DNA of 7,836 nt from Methylophilaceae bacterium UBA5127. GTDB taxonomy: Bacteria; Pseudomonadota; Gammaproteobacteria; Burkholderiales; Methylophilaceae. The DNA lies in NCBI GenBank assembly GCA_002414145.1, contig DHYP01000026.1, positions 9,228-17,063 of the forward strand. Direction: 5' to 3'. Shown piece after piece: positions 1 to 7,256 of the stretch (within the stretch, counting starts at the first letter, position 1; the number at the start of each line of letters is the position of its first letter). The translations under genes were made by a program, and so were the position numbers. The notes beneath the pieces were generated by a model. The model was given only the letters and a program-made list of their open reading frames with translations, was not told the DNA's origin and ran no database searches.

Positions 1-2440
1 TAAAGGCTATTTGCGCGGCATCGGCGACCTAGAAACGCTGGTAGTTAAGGCAGATAAAGGCACACCAGTGCTACTACGAGACTTGGCTCGTGTTGAATTG
101 GTACCAGATGAACGGCGAGGCATGACCGAACTGAATGGTGAAGGTGAAGTCGTCGCTGGTATTGCCATGTCACGCTATGGCCAAAATGCACTAGAAGTCA
201 TCCACAACATCAAGCAAAAACTTGTCGAACTTGCGCCTGGTTTACCTCAGGGAGTTACGGTAGAGACAGTCTATGACCGCTCCGATTTGATTCATCGTGC
301 GATTGATAACCTTAAGTCCACATTGCGTGAAGAAAGCGTTGTGGTCGCATTGGTTTGTATATTGTTCCTAATGCATGTGCGCAGCGCCCTAGTGGCGATC
401 GTGATGTTGCCAGTTGGTGTTCTCATTGCATTTTCATTGATGCACCTACTTGGGCTCAATTCCAATATTATGAGCCTAGGCGGCATTGCGATTGCGATTG
501 GTGCCATGGTAGACGCTGCCATCGTGATGATAGAAAATGCCCACAAGCACATTGAACGGGCATCGCCTGATGCGCCGCGATTGCAGCTTATCATTGATGC
601 CTGTAAAGAAGTCGGACCTGCGCTATTTTTTAGCCTGCTGATTATTACTGTTTCCTTCTTGCCTGTATTTACACTGGAGTCTCAGGAGGGCCGCATGTTC
701 CAGCCACTGGCCTTTACCAAAACATTCTCAATGGCAGGGGCTGCGCTGCTTTCGGTCACGCTGGTACCAGTGCTGATGCTACTGTTTGTGCGAGGCAACA
801 TCATGCCGGAAGGTAAAAATCCGGTTAACCGTTTTCTGATCTGGATTTATCGACCAGTCATCGCATCGGTCATGCATTATAAGAAAACGACCATCTTGCT
901 TGCTCTGCTTGTGCTTGTCGCATCTGGCTACCCGCTGACTAAACTTGGCAGTGAGTTCATGCCAACCTTGAACGAAGGAACCTTGCTTTACATGCCAGCC
1001 ACATTGCCTGGGCTGTCTGTGACAAAAGCGGCAGAAGTCATGCAGACCCAGAACAAAATCATTAGGAGCTTCCCAGAAGTGGATTCGGTTTTTGGCAAAG
1101 CAGGACGAGCGAATACTGCGACAGATCCAGCACCTTTGGAAATGTTTGAGACAGTCATTAATCTCAAACCAGAGCATGAATGGCGCCCTGACATGACTAT
1201 CGACAAAGTTATCGCCGAGTTGGATAAAGCTGTGCAATTGCCTGGCGTTAGCAATGCTTGGACGATGCCGATTAAAGCACGTATCGACATGCTGTCAACT
1301 GGTATCCGTACGCCGATCGGCATCAAAGTGTTCGGCCGTGATTTGGTTGAAATGGAAAAGCTCGCCAAATCTATCGAGTTCGCAGTTAAAAGCGTGCCAG
1401 GAACCACAAGTGCTTATGCCGAACGGATCACTGGAGGATATTACCTCAATATCGAGCCTGATCGCATGGCACTGGCTCGCTATGGTCTAGCTGTGGGCGA
1501 TTTGCAAGATGTGATCAGTAATGCGCTTGGCGGAGAGGTGGTTACTACAACGGTGGAAGGGCGAGAGCGCTTCGGGGTGATCACGCGTTATCCACGCGAA
1601 CTGCGCTCAGACCCAGATGCTATTGCGCGTCAGGTATTGGTGCCTGCCATGAATGGAGCACTAATTCCTCTGGGTCAATTGGCACACATTTCTTTAGAGA
1701 AAGGGCCGCCTAGCATTCGTACAGAGAATGCATTGCTATCGGCTTATATTTTTGTGGATATTCGAGATCGAGATATCGGCAGTTATGTGGCCGATGCGCA
1801 AAAGACAGTACGTGAGCAGGTGAAATTCCAGCCTGGATATTACGCAACTTGGAGCGGTCAGTTTGAATATATGGAGCGCGCCAAAGCCAAAATGAAGATC
1901 GTAATCCCGCTAACATTACTCATCATCTTCGTATTGCTGTACCTGAACTTCAAGCGCTTGACAGAAACGTTCATCGTCATGCTGTCTGTGCCGTTCTCGT
2001 TGATTGGAGGCATCTGGTTAATGTATTGGTTGGGTTACAACATGAGTGTTGCCGTTGCCGTCGGGTTTATCGCACTAGCTGGCGTAGCGGCGGAGACCGG
2101 CGTGATTATGCTGATCTATCTCGATCATGCTTACAAAGAACTCAAGACAAAACGCGGGTCTGAAGGCAAAATCTTCACTGTGGCTGATATTTATGAAGCC
2201 GTGATGGAAGGTGCGGTAGAGCGCGTCCGACCCAAAATGATGACAGTCGTCGCCATCATGGCTGGGTTGCTTCCTATCATGTGGGGAAGCGGTACCGGAT
2301 CAGAAGTAATGCGGCGTATTGCTGCCCCTATGGTCGGCGGCATGGTTTCTTCTACGGTATTGACACTCATCGTGATCCCGGCGATTTACGCACTCATCAA
2401 ACAAATATCACTCCAAAGAAAGGAGGCTCAAAATGCCTGA
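1..2440 (+). CDS. cusA: CusA-type copper/silver RND efflux pump, inner-membrane subunit (5' partial)
   Basis: This is a proton-driven inner-membrane pump subunit of a tripartite CusCBA-type system that expels Cu(I)/Ag(I) through the envelope. The frame is open from base 2, giving 812 visible residues. E. coli CusA has about 1047, so roughly 235 N-terminal residues lie outside the window. The heavy-metal RND signature GAMVDAAIVMIENAHKH sits near visible residues 167-183, and D171 matches the proposed proton-relay Asp of E. coli CusA. Three methionines, at visible residues 331 (LLYM), 381 (APLEM) and 430 (RIDM), have the same 50- and 49-residue spacing as the E. coli triad M573/M623/M672. This points to Cu/Ag rather than Co/Zn/Cd. 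Hydrophobic clusters of both RND halves are present (about residues 110-270 and 630-800). The TGA overlaps the next start by 8 bases, so translation is probably coupled. CusB and CusC partners are expected upstream but not seen. Confidence 0.95.
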   Translation, partial: KGYLRGIGDLETLVVKADKGTPVLLRDLARVELVPDERRGMTELNGEGEVVAGIAMSRYGQNALEVIHNIKQKLVELAPGLPQGVTVETVYDRSDLIHRAIDNLKSTLREESVVVALVCILFLMHVRSALVAIVMLPVGVLIAFSLMHLLGLNSNIMSLGGIAIAIGAMVDAAIVMIENAHKHIERASPDAPRLQLIIDACKEVGPALFFSLLIITVSFLPVFTLESQEGRMFQPLAFTKTFSMAGAALLSVTLVPVLMLLFVRGNIMPEGKNPVNRFLIWIYRPVIASVMHYKKTTILLALLVLVASGYPLTKLGSEFMPTLNEGTLLYMPATLPGLSVTKAAEVMQTQNKIIRSFPEVDSVFGKAGRANTATDPAPLEMFETVINLKPEHEWRPDMTIDKVIAELDKAVQLPGVSNAWTMPIKARIDMLSTGIRTPIGIKVFGRDLVEMEKLAKSIEFAVKSVPGTTSAYAERITGGYYLNIEPDRMALARYGLAVGDLQDVISNALGGEVVTTTVEGRERFGVITRYPRELRSDPDAIARQVLVPAMNGALIPLGQLAHISLEKGPPSIRTENALLSAYIFVDIRDRDIGSYVADAQKTVREQVKFQPGYYATWSGQFEYMERAKAKMKIVIPLTLLIIFVLLYLNFKRLTETFIVMLSVPFSLIGGIWLMYWLGYNMSVAVAVGFIALAGVAAETGVIMLIYLDHAYKELKTKRGSEGKIFTVADIYEAVMEGAVERVRPKMMTVVAIMAGLLPIMWGSGTGSEVMRRIAAPMVGGMVSSTVLTLIVIPAIYALIKQISLQRKEAQNA
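2420..2426 (+). promoter_or_regulatory. Strong ribosome binding site for the DUF2231-like gene
   Basis: AAGGAGG lies six bases before the ATG at 2433 and inside the 3' end of cusA. It fixes the start and shows that the downstream gene was once efficiently translated from the same transcript. Confidence 0.85.
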
Positions 2441-2993
2441 AATTATCCCTAACCTGCATCCATTGGCGGTGCATTTCCCCATTGCACTTGTCACGGTGTC
2501 AGCATTTTTCCACGTTGTGGCATCTGTAACGCGTGGAAAGCCTTTTTCCGGAAACGTTTTCATTCTTGCGCATACTTTATTATGGTTAAGCGCATTATCC
2601 GTATTGCCTACCGTATTTTTGGGCTGGCAGGCTTATAACAGCGTAACACATGACGATGTCAGTCACGCCGCCATGTTAATCCATCGCAACTGGGCGCTAG
2701 GAACATCGGTAGTTTTAATCCTCTTAGCGAGCTGGGATGTTTGGCTCAATAAAATAGATGCACCGCCCGTTTGGTGGTTTGTCGTTGCGGTGACTGGGGC
2801 ATAGAGTATGGTTGCGATCACAGCATGGCATGGCGGAGAGCTGGTGTATCGACATGGTCTGGGGGTCATCTCGCTGCCAATATCGCAGCATGAGTTTGAG
2901 CATGATCATCATCATGAAGGTCATGAGGTTCAGTCTCTTGAAGATTCCCCGCCTGATGATCATGAGCATTCCCAGCATGACCATACGCACTGA
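2433..2993 (+). pseudogene. DUF2231-like membrane protein with His-rich tail, interrupted by an in-frame amber codon
   Basis: The frame from ATG 2433 to TGA 2991-2993 is 186 codons and is broken only by TAG at 2802-2804 (codon 124). The N-terminus carries the HP-x-x-VHFPIAL pattern typical of DUF2231 membrane proteins. About four membrane segments are visible (near residues 12-30, 44-64, 88-105 and 113-135), and the amber falls in the fourth. After the stop, the same frame continues with WHGGELVYRHGLGV, which is the family's usual C-terminal motif, then a tail rich in His and acidic residues (HDHHHEGHE ... HEHSQHDHTH). The tail looks able to bind metal. The function of the family is not established; the context suggests a copper accessory role. 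Readings: nonsense pseudogene, amber readthrough, restart at ATG 2808, or a base-call error. The fully preserved downstream frame implies the event is recent or the codon is tolerated. Confidence 0.75.
2808..2993 (+). other. Possible restart fragment: end of the fourth membrane segment plus His-rich tail
   Basis: Four bases after the internal TAG an in-frame ATG opens a 61-residue reading frame. GGGG at 2796-2799 could act as a weak ribosome binding site, and a ribosome stopping at 2804 could re-initiate here. The product would have a short hydrophobic start, the GGELVYRHG motif and a tail with many histidines. I see it as the back half of the interrupted gene rather than a designed small protein. 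A split, two-chain product cannot be excluded. Confidence 0.3.
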
Positions 2994-2996
2994 CTC

Positions 2997-3002
2997 AAGG
3001 AG
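2997..3002 (+). promoter_or_regulatory. Ribosome binding site that decides the start of the YHS-LOG gene
   Basis: AAGGAG lies 10 bases before ATG 3013. The same frame stays open upstream to about 2812, but that stretch overlaps the His-rich coding tail of the previous gene, has no such site, and translates to unconvincing sequence. The YHS domain also begins right after 3013. A second ATG directly follows at 3016. Confidence 0.75.
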
Positions 3003-3012
3003 AACAAAGATC

Positions 3013-3753
3013 ATGATGCATGACCCAGTTTGCCAGATGACAATCAACCCCCGCTATGCGGCGGCAATGGCGGAGTACAAGGGACAGGCTTATTATTTTT
3101 GTTCAGAGGATTGCCGCCGGAAGTTTTTATCCCAGCCGAATGTTTTCATACATAAAGCACCAAGTATGCGATTAACAGTGGGGGTGATGGGTTCCGCGAG
3201 CGGAGAATTCTTGGCGGATATCAAGCTGCAGGCTTATGCCATGGGGCAGGAAATTGCAGATCGAGGATTTGTGTTGATCACTGGTGCATGCCCTGGGTTT
3301 CCTTACGAATGCGCGCGTGGTGCAAGAAGTAAAGAGGGCTTGTCTATCGGAGTATCGCCGGCGCTTAGCCTTGATGAGCACGTACATAAGTATGCTTCAC
3401 CGGCAGATGTCTTTGATGTGATTATCTATACTGGCAGCGGGCTGATGGGGCGTGAAGTGATCAATATCCGCTCAAGTGACATGGTTGTCATCGTAGGAGG
3501 TAGTTCTGGCACCTTGGGCGAATTTGCGATTGCTTATGATGAAGGAAAAATAATCGGTGTGCTCGAAGGCAGCGGCGGCATCACGGCACAATTGCCCCAA
3601 TTGGTGACCAGTTTCGGCAAGGACACAGGTGCTTTGGTGATTTATGAGTCTGATTCCCACAGGCTCATTGGTAAGCTATCTGAGGCCTATACGACGCATC
3701 ACTTTAGGCATCCCTCCTGTTTTTGCGATGGAGAGCATGCCATTGCTGGCTAA
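3013..3753 (+). CDS. YHS metal-binding domain fused to a LOG/SLOG (LDcluster4, TIGR00725-like) Rossmann domain
   Basis: This is a predicted cytoplasmic protein of 246 residues with two domains. Residues 1-45 form a YHS domain: DPVCQM at 4-9, then YYFCSEDCRRKF at 27-38, with C7, C30 and C34 as likely metal ligands. Residues 52-225 form a Rossmann-like domain of the lysine-decarboxylase-like/LOG superfamily. It has an N-terminal VGVMGS strand-turn, a GREVIN-x-RSSD segment near 147-156, and GGSSGTLGE at 162-170 followed by IAYDEGK. The two residues between GG and GT fit the TIGR00725/LDcluster4 branch rather than plant-type LOG (GGxGT). The C-terminus has a His/Cys cluster (H229, H230, H233, C236, C238, H242). 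LOG relatives cleave or bind nucleotides; the substrate here is unknown. Its place between a DUF2231 relic and the DUF5676/copA pair suggests copper-linked sensing or signalling, which is inference. The frame is intact. Confidence 0.85.
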   Translation: MMHDPVCQMTINPRYAAAMAEYKGQAYYFCSEDCRRKFLSQPNVFIHKAPSMRLTVGVMGSASGEFLADIKLQAYAMGQEIADRGFVLITGACPGFPYECARGARSKEGLSIGVSPALSLDEHVHKYASPADVFDVIIYTGSGLMGREVINIRSSDMVVIVGGSSGTLGEFAIAYDEGKIIGVLEGSGGITAQLPQLVTSFGKDTGALVIYESDSHRLIGKLSEAYTTHHFRHPSCFCDGEHAIAG

Positions 3754-3799
3754 TCATTCAGATTGAGGACGAAGAGAACCATTAAATGTCAAATCGATG

Positions 3800-3806
3800 A
3801 AAGGAG
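3800..3806 (+). promoter_or_regulatory. Ribosome binding site that decides the start of the DUF5676-like gene
   Basis: AAAGGAG lies seven bases before ATG 3814. The frame is open from 3763, but the extra 17 codons are charged and lack a site of this quality, so 3814 is the better start. Confidence 0.8.
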
Positions 3807-3813
3807 TGCAGGC

Positions 3814-4098
3814 ATGGATAATTTAAATCTCTGGCGGGTTGGTAGCGCAACCGCATTAACCGCGGCGATGATTAATTTGATATGTGCAGTCGCCGTTTAT
3901 ATGTTTCCGGCAGCAACGCTCGGTTTCATTAGCAGCTGGGCACACGGTCTCAACCTGAATATAGTCATTAGCAAGACTACATTGATCTTTGGTAGTGTTG
4001 CCAATGGAATATTCAACGTTACCCTGACAGGGTTCCTGATCGGTGTGTTGTTCGCGTTATTTTATAATCTGGCAGGACTCTGCCCTAGATGCCGTTAA
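3814..4098 (+). CDS. Small DUF5676-like inner-membrane protein
   Basis: This encodes 94 residues. It begins NLWRVGSATA, which fits the short DUF5676 membrane proteins often found beside copper and heavy-metal ATPases. Two hydrophobic spans are clear, near residues 13-31 and 66-88, joined by a polar loop with W42 and H44. The protein ends in LCPRCR, a C-x-x-C pair (C90, C93) at the membrane edge that could bind Cu(I); that is inference from the residues. No catalytic motif is visible. It starts 60 bases after the YHS-LOG gene and stops 21 bases before copA, so it is probably co-transcribed and may assist the ATPase. Family function is not established. Length looks normal and the frame is intact. 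Confidence 0.75.
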   Translation: MDNLNLWRVGSATALTAAMINLICAVAVYMFPAATLGFISSWAHGLNLNIVISKTTLIFGSVANGIFNVTLTGFLIGVLFALFYNLAGLCPRCR

Positions 4099-4119
4099 CC
4101 ATTATTCAAGGGGACTATC

Positions 4120-6456
4120 ATGGTTATTGATCCAGTATGTGGAATGCAAGTAGAAGAAAAGTCGGCAGCAGGCAGTGCAGTCCATTCGGGGACGACCTAT
4201 TATTTCTGCTCACCCAGATGCCAGCATGCGTTCGAAGCTAATCCAGCCAAGTATGCTGTGATTGACAAGGCAGCTCAAAATCGTCATCACGACCAGCATC
4301 ATGGTCATCACCATGAGATGCGCGAGGCAACAGCATCCATAACGGCTGGGGATAAAGCAAAGGATCCGATCTGCGGAATGATGGTTGAAAAATCCACGGC
4401 ACTGAAAACCGAGCGCGGCGGCAGAACCGCCTATTTCTGCAGCGCAGGCTGCCAGCGCACTTTCGAGTCGCCGGAGCAAGAGCTCAAATCCATGCGAACC
4501 CGCGTCATGATCGCAATGTCAGGCGTACTGGTGTTGGCCATCATGCGAGCTGCGGTCTTTCTTGGACTTGCTGGTGGTGCGATGACGCTAAGTTGGGTAC
4601 CGGTTGACGCGCTACCGTGGTTCACTTGGGGCGTATGGATGATGATACTGGTCACACCCGTACAGTTTATTGGTGGCTGGGGTTTCTACAAGGGCGCATG
4701 GAACGCAATTCGCGCCCGCAATATCAATATGGATTTCCTGATTGCGCTCGGCACCTCGGTCGCGTACTTCTACAGCGTCGCAGTCGTATTCTTCCCTAAT
4801 GTGTTGCCAGTGGCGGTAGATCAGCGGCAATCCTCCTTTGAAGTGTCGGCAGTCATCATCGCTTTCGTACTGCTCGGCAAGTACATGGAGGAAATTATCA
4901 AAAAACGTTCTTCGGCGGCAGTGCGTAAACTTCTTGACCTCAAACCTGCCACTGCGCATGTCATCCGTGACGAGCAAGAGATGGAAGTGCCTGCGGAGAG
5001 TGTGATGCTGGATGAAATCATCGTGGTACGCCCAGGTGAGAAAATTCCTGCCGATGGAGTCTTAATTGAAGGCAGCTCCTCGGTGGATGAGGCCATGCTC
5101 ACGGGCGAATCCATGCCAGTGGAAAAATCTATTGGCAGTGCAGTCATCGGCGGAACAATCAATCGTACCGGCCTGTTCCGCTTTAAGACAACAAGGGTCG
5201 GTGCGGAAACCGCACTCGCACAAATCATCAAACTGGTAGAGGAGGCGCAAGCCTCCAGCGCACCTATCCAGCGCCTAGCTGACCAAGTGGCCAGTTACTT
5301 TGTACCAATCGTAGTGCTGGTTGCATTTTCCGCCTTTATCGGCTGGTGGCTCACGGGGAATTTTCCACAGAGCCTGATGGCCTTTATTGCGGTGCTGATT
5401 ATTGCCTGCCCGTGCGCGCTTGGTATCGCCACCCCGGCAGCACTGATGGTAGGCGTGGGCAAAGGTGCCGAGGCCAGCATCCTGATCCGTGGCGCAGAAG
5501 TGCTGGAACGAGCGGAAAAGCTTACTACTGTAGTGTTTGATAAGACAGGAACGCTCACACGTGGCGAACCTAACGTCACCGACATCATTGCGATTGGCCG
5601 TCTGCCAGAGGCAGACATTCTTCGCACTGCCGCCGCGGTGGAGGTCGGTTCGGAGCACCCGCTCGGAGAGGCGATCGTGCGGGCGGCGCAACAACGCGAA
5701 CTCGTGCTACCCAAGGTGGAAAGTTTTGAAGCTATTCCAGGTCATGGCACCCGCGGTACAGTAGATGACAAGGGTGCGCTACTTGGCAATCGCAGACTGT
5801 TCTCGCGCGAAGGCATCGAAATCGGGTCAGCAGAAGAAATCATGGCAAAGTTGGAGGCCCAAGGAAAGACAGCGATGCTGGTAGGTCTTAATGGAAATCT
5901 CGCTGGCGTTGTTGCCGTAGCCGATACGCTCAAACCAGAGGCCAAAGACGCGATTGCCGAACTTGTGAAAGAAAACGTTGAAGTCATCATGCTCACTGGT
6001 GATAATCGTCGCACCGCCGAGGCCATCGCCAACACGCTGGGTATCAAGCGCGTAATCGCTGAAGTGCTGCCCTCAGACAAAGCTGAAGTCATTCAGGATT
6101 TACAGAAACAAGGCAAATCAGTCGCCATGGTGGGCGATGGCGTCAATGATGCGCCAGCGCTGGCAGTTGCCGATATTGGCATCGCCCTCGGCTCTGGGTC
6201 TGATGTGGCTAAAGAAACAGGTGGCATAGTCCTCATCAAAAACGATGTGCGTGATGTGGTGGCGAGTATACGATTATCTAAAGCAACTATGCGCAAGATT
6301 AAACAGAATCTGTTCTGGGCTTTTATTTATAACAGTATTGGTGTGCCAATTGCGGCATTCGGCTTGCTTAATCCCATTATAGCGGCAGCGGCAATGGCGT
6401 TGAGCTCACTGTCCGTGATCGTCAATTCGGCACTGTTGAAGCGCATAAAGCTGTAA
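4120..6456 (+). CDS. copA: CopA-type Cu(I)/Ag(I)-exporting P1B-ATPase with two N-terminal YHS domains
   Basis: This 778-residue inner-membrane ATPase moves monovalent copper or silver from cytoplasm to periplasm. The N-terminus has two YHS domains, DPVCGM at 4-9 with YYFCSPRC at 27-34, and DPICGM at 82-87 with AYFCSAGC at 104-111. A His-rich linker (about 55-65) joins them, and no CxxC HMA domain is present. The core is complete: actuator TGES at 328-331, membrane CPC at 430-432, phosphorylated D474 in DKTGTLT, nucleotide-binding HP at 513-514, and hinge GDGVND at 672-677. P1B-1 selectivity residues are present: YN at 737-738 in the seventh segment and M759 with S762/S763 in the eighth. Eight membrane segments can be placed. 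AAGGGG lies before ATG 4120. It probably works in series with CusA by loading the periplasm. Confidence 0.96.
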   Translation: MVIDPVCGMQVEEKSAAGSAVHSGTTYYFCSPRCQHAFEANPAKYAVIDKAAQNRHHDQHHGHHHEMREATASITAGDKAKDPICGMMVEKSTALKTERGGRTAYFCSAGCQRTFESPEQELKSMRTRVMIAMSGVLVLAIMRAAVFLGLAGGAMTLSWVPVDALPWFTWGVWMMILVTPVQFIGGWGFYKGAWNAIRARNINMDFLIALGTSVAYFYSVAVVFFPNVLPVAVDQRQSSFEVSAVIIAFVLLGKYMEEIIKKRSSAAVRKLLDLKPATAHVIRDEQEMEVPAESVMLDEIIVVRPGEKIPADGVLIEGSSSVDEAMLTGESMPVEKSIGSAVIGGTINRTGLFRFKTTRVGAETALAQIIKLVEEAQASSAPIQRLADQVASYFVPIVVLVAFSAFIGWWLTGNFPQSLMAFIAVLIIACPCALGIATPAALMVGVGKGAEASILIRGAEVLERAEKLTTVVFDKTGTLTRGEPNVTDIIAIGRLPEADILRTAAAVEVGSEHPLGEAIVRAAQQRELVLPKVESFEAIPGHGTRGTVDDKGALLGNRRLFSREGIEIGSAEEIMAKLEAQGKTAMLVGLNGNLAGVVAVADTLKPEAKDAIAELVKENVEVIMLTGDNRRTAEAIANTLGIKRVIAEVLPSDKAEVIQDLQKQGKSVAMVGDGVNDAPALAVADIGIALGSGSDVAKETGGIVLIKNDVRDVVASIRLSKATMRKIKQNLFWAFIYNSIGVPIAAFGLLNPIIAAAAMALSSLSVIVNSALLKRIKL

Positions 6457-6472
6457 CCGTAACTTATACAAA

Positions 6473-6480
6473 AAGGAGAA
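6473..6480 (+). promoter_or_regulatory. Ribosome binding site of the broken DUF2933-like gene
   Basis: AAGGAGAA precedes ATG 6486 with good spacing. It survives although the gene behind it stops after 14 codons, which supports a gene that was functional until recently. Confidence 0.7.
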
Positions 6481-6485
6481 ACATC

Positions 6486-6632
6486 ATGACTGATCAACAC
6501 GAAATCAAGCACTTTTTCCGTGGACGGTAGGTATTTTACGGATTCCTCGTATTTGTCGGATTTTTACTATTTACCGAGCACCGCTCCCATCTTCTTGGTG
6601 TATTGCCTTACCTGATTTTACTTGCTTGCCCT
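6486..6632 (+). pseudogene. DUF2933-like small membrane protein, amber-interrupted and C-terminally truncated
   Basis: From ATG 6486 the frame reads MTDQHEIKHFFRGR and meets TAG at 6528-6530. The same frame then continues with a hydrophobic segment, TEHRSHLLGVLPY and LILLACP, the recognisable core of short DUF2933 proteins common at the end of copper operons. Family members as I recall them end soon after with a Met/His-rich stretch such as LMHLFMH. Here ACP (6624-6632) is followed by unrelated residues up to TGA 6681-6683, and another frame takes over with methyltransferase-like sequence. The gene therefore has two lesions: a nonsense codon, probably a former Trp or Tyr codon, and a deletion that removed its tail. 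It starts 29 bases after copA. Function is not established; a metal accessory role is guessed from location. Confidence 0.7.
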
Positions 6633-6927
6633 TTCTGGCTGGCTTACAAGTCACGTTTCAGGAATCAACCCATATTCACATGATGCAAGCCACTTACTGG
6701 AAGATCTGTTTGGCTGGGGCGGGAATCCGCATTTTGGTCCATTTCACTTGCTAAGCAGCGCTCTCATAATTGCCGGTTTTTTCCTCCTATCTAGCGCCTG
6801 GCGTATTTTATATAGTGCTCAGCGCAAGCTGCACGGAATTGAGGAGAAAGAAGCTTATAGCGAATTTGCTGAGGAGTATTCGAAATATGCTGCAATGACG
6901 CCAGCCTTCTTTCCTAAGCTATGGTGA
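6622..6927 (+). pseudogene. Remnant of a membrane methyltransferase-like (isoprenylcysteine carboxyl methyltransferase family) gene with two deletions
   Basis: This is an open stretch of about 100 codons with no ATG or ribosome binding site at its start; the frame is closed just upstream by TGA 6613-6615. Its beginning (LSGWLTSH, then SHDASHLLEDLFGW and NPHFGPFHLLS) resembles the middle of full-length membrane methyltransferases I recall from copper operons. It then jumps from SAQRKLH (near 6834) to EEKEAYSEFAEEYSKYAAMTPAFFP, the usual C-terminal end of that family. The central part, which should hold GPY-x-x-VRHP-x-Y and the following membrane segments for SAM binding, is missing. The first roughly 70 residues are missing too, with the left break fused to the DUF2933 relic near 6620-6635. 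A catalytically active product is not expected. Stop is TGA 6925-6927. Confidence 0.65.
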
Positions 6928-7065
6928 TATTCAATATCTAATAGCCAACTCAGAAAGCGTTTATTTAATCATTCAATATCTGCTTGGCAGAGATTATAAC
7001 TTAGTAAGACCGCATAGTTTCAGTGATTGTATGACTTTGAACGGATATTTTCACAATTATCTGCC

Positions 7066-7081
7066 TGTGTTATTGGGAACA
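7066..7081 (+). promoter_or_regulatory. Possible NifA upstream activator site (TGT-N10-ACA)
   Basis: TGT, ten bases, then ACA matches the classic NifA enhancer exactly. A near match (TGT-N10-ACG) lies at 7028-7043. The site is about 370 bases above the predicted start of transcription, farther than the usual 80-200, and short gapped matches arise by chance, so this is tentative. Confidence 0.3.
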
Positions 7082-7149
7082 GCTATAGACTGACGAACTA
7101 TAAACATTTTTTTGTAATCCACGCTCATTCCCTTTAAATATTAATTTAA

Positions 7150-7185
7150 CATAATATACATTATGCGAAATAATATAGCGCATAA
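7150..7185. repeat. Two overlapping inverted repeats
   Basis: CATAAT (7150-7155) and ATTATG (7160-7165) form perfect 6-base arms around 4 bases. TTATGCG (7161-7167) and CGCATAA (7179-7185) form perfect 7-base arms around 11 bases. The shared TTATG could pair either way, giving alternative folds or overlapping protein sites. No known operator is recognised. Confidence 0.5.
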
Positions 7186-7209
7186 GTAATCGCATGCTGC
7201 TACATCTAC

Positions 7210-7229
7210 TCATCTAAAAAAATAGATGA
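7210..7229. repeat. Hairpin-forming inverted repeat
   Basis: TCATCTA and TAGATGA form perfect 7-base arms around a loop of six A residues. The stem is A/T-rich and no T run follows on either strand, so it is not a good terminator. It may be a protein-binding dyad or chance. Confidence 0.4.
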
Positions 7230-7256
7230 AAGAACATAATTATTAGGTATAAAGTG

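Noticed and set aside
779..1407. Two - strand reading frames of about 140-150 codons inside cusA
   Set aside because: They are antisense shadows of the conserved pump sequence containing the methionine triad.
2281..2529. 82-codon + strand reading frame across the cusA/DUF2231 junction
   Set aside because: It lies in a different frame from two well-supported genes and shows no domain or start signal.
2812..3012. Upstream extension of the YHS-LOG reading frame
   Set aside because: It overlaps the conserved His-rich coding frame of the previous gene, has no ribosome binding site, and the YHS domain begins right after the well-supported start at 3013.
3763..3813. Longer start for the DUF5676-like gene
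   Set aside because: The added residues are charged and unlike the family; AAAGGAG before 3814 decides the start.
5275..5714. Two overlapping long - strand reading frames inside copA
   Set aside because: They are antisense to the best-supported gene in the window; their sequence looks like a reverse-strand shadow and they have no ribosome binding site.
6926..6938. GATATT-C-AATATC palindrome after the last copper-operon frame, considered as a terminator
   Set aside because: The stem is A/T-only in its core, the loop is one base, and no T run follows.
7210..7229. TCATCTA/TAGATGA hairpin as a rho-independent terminator
   Set aside because: No T run follows on either strand and the stem is weak.
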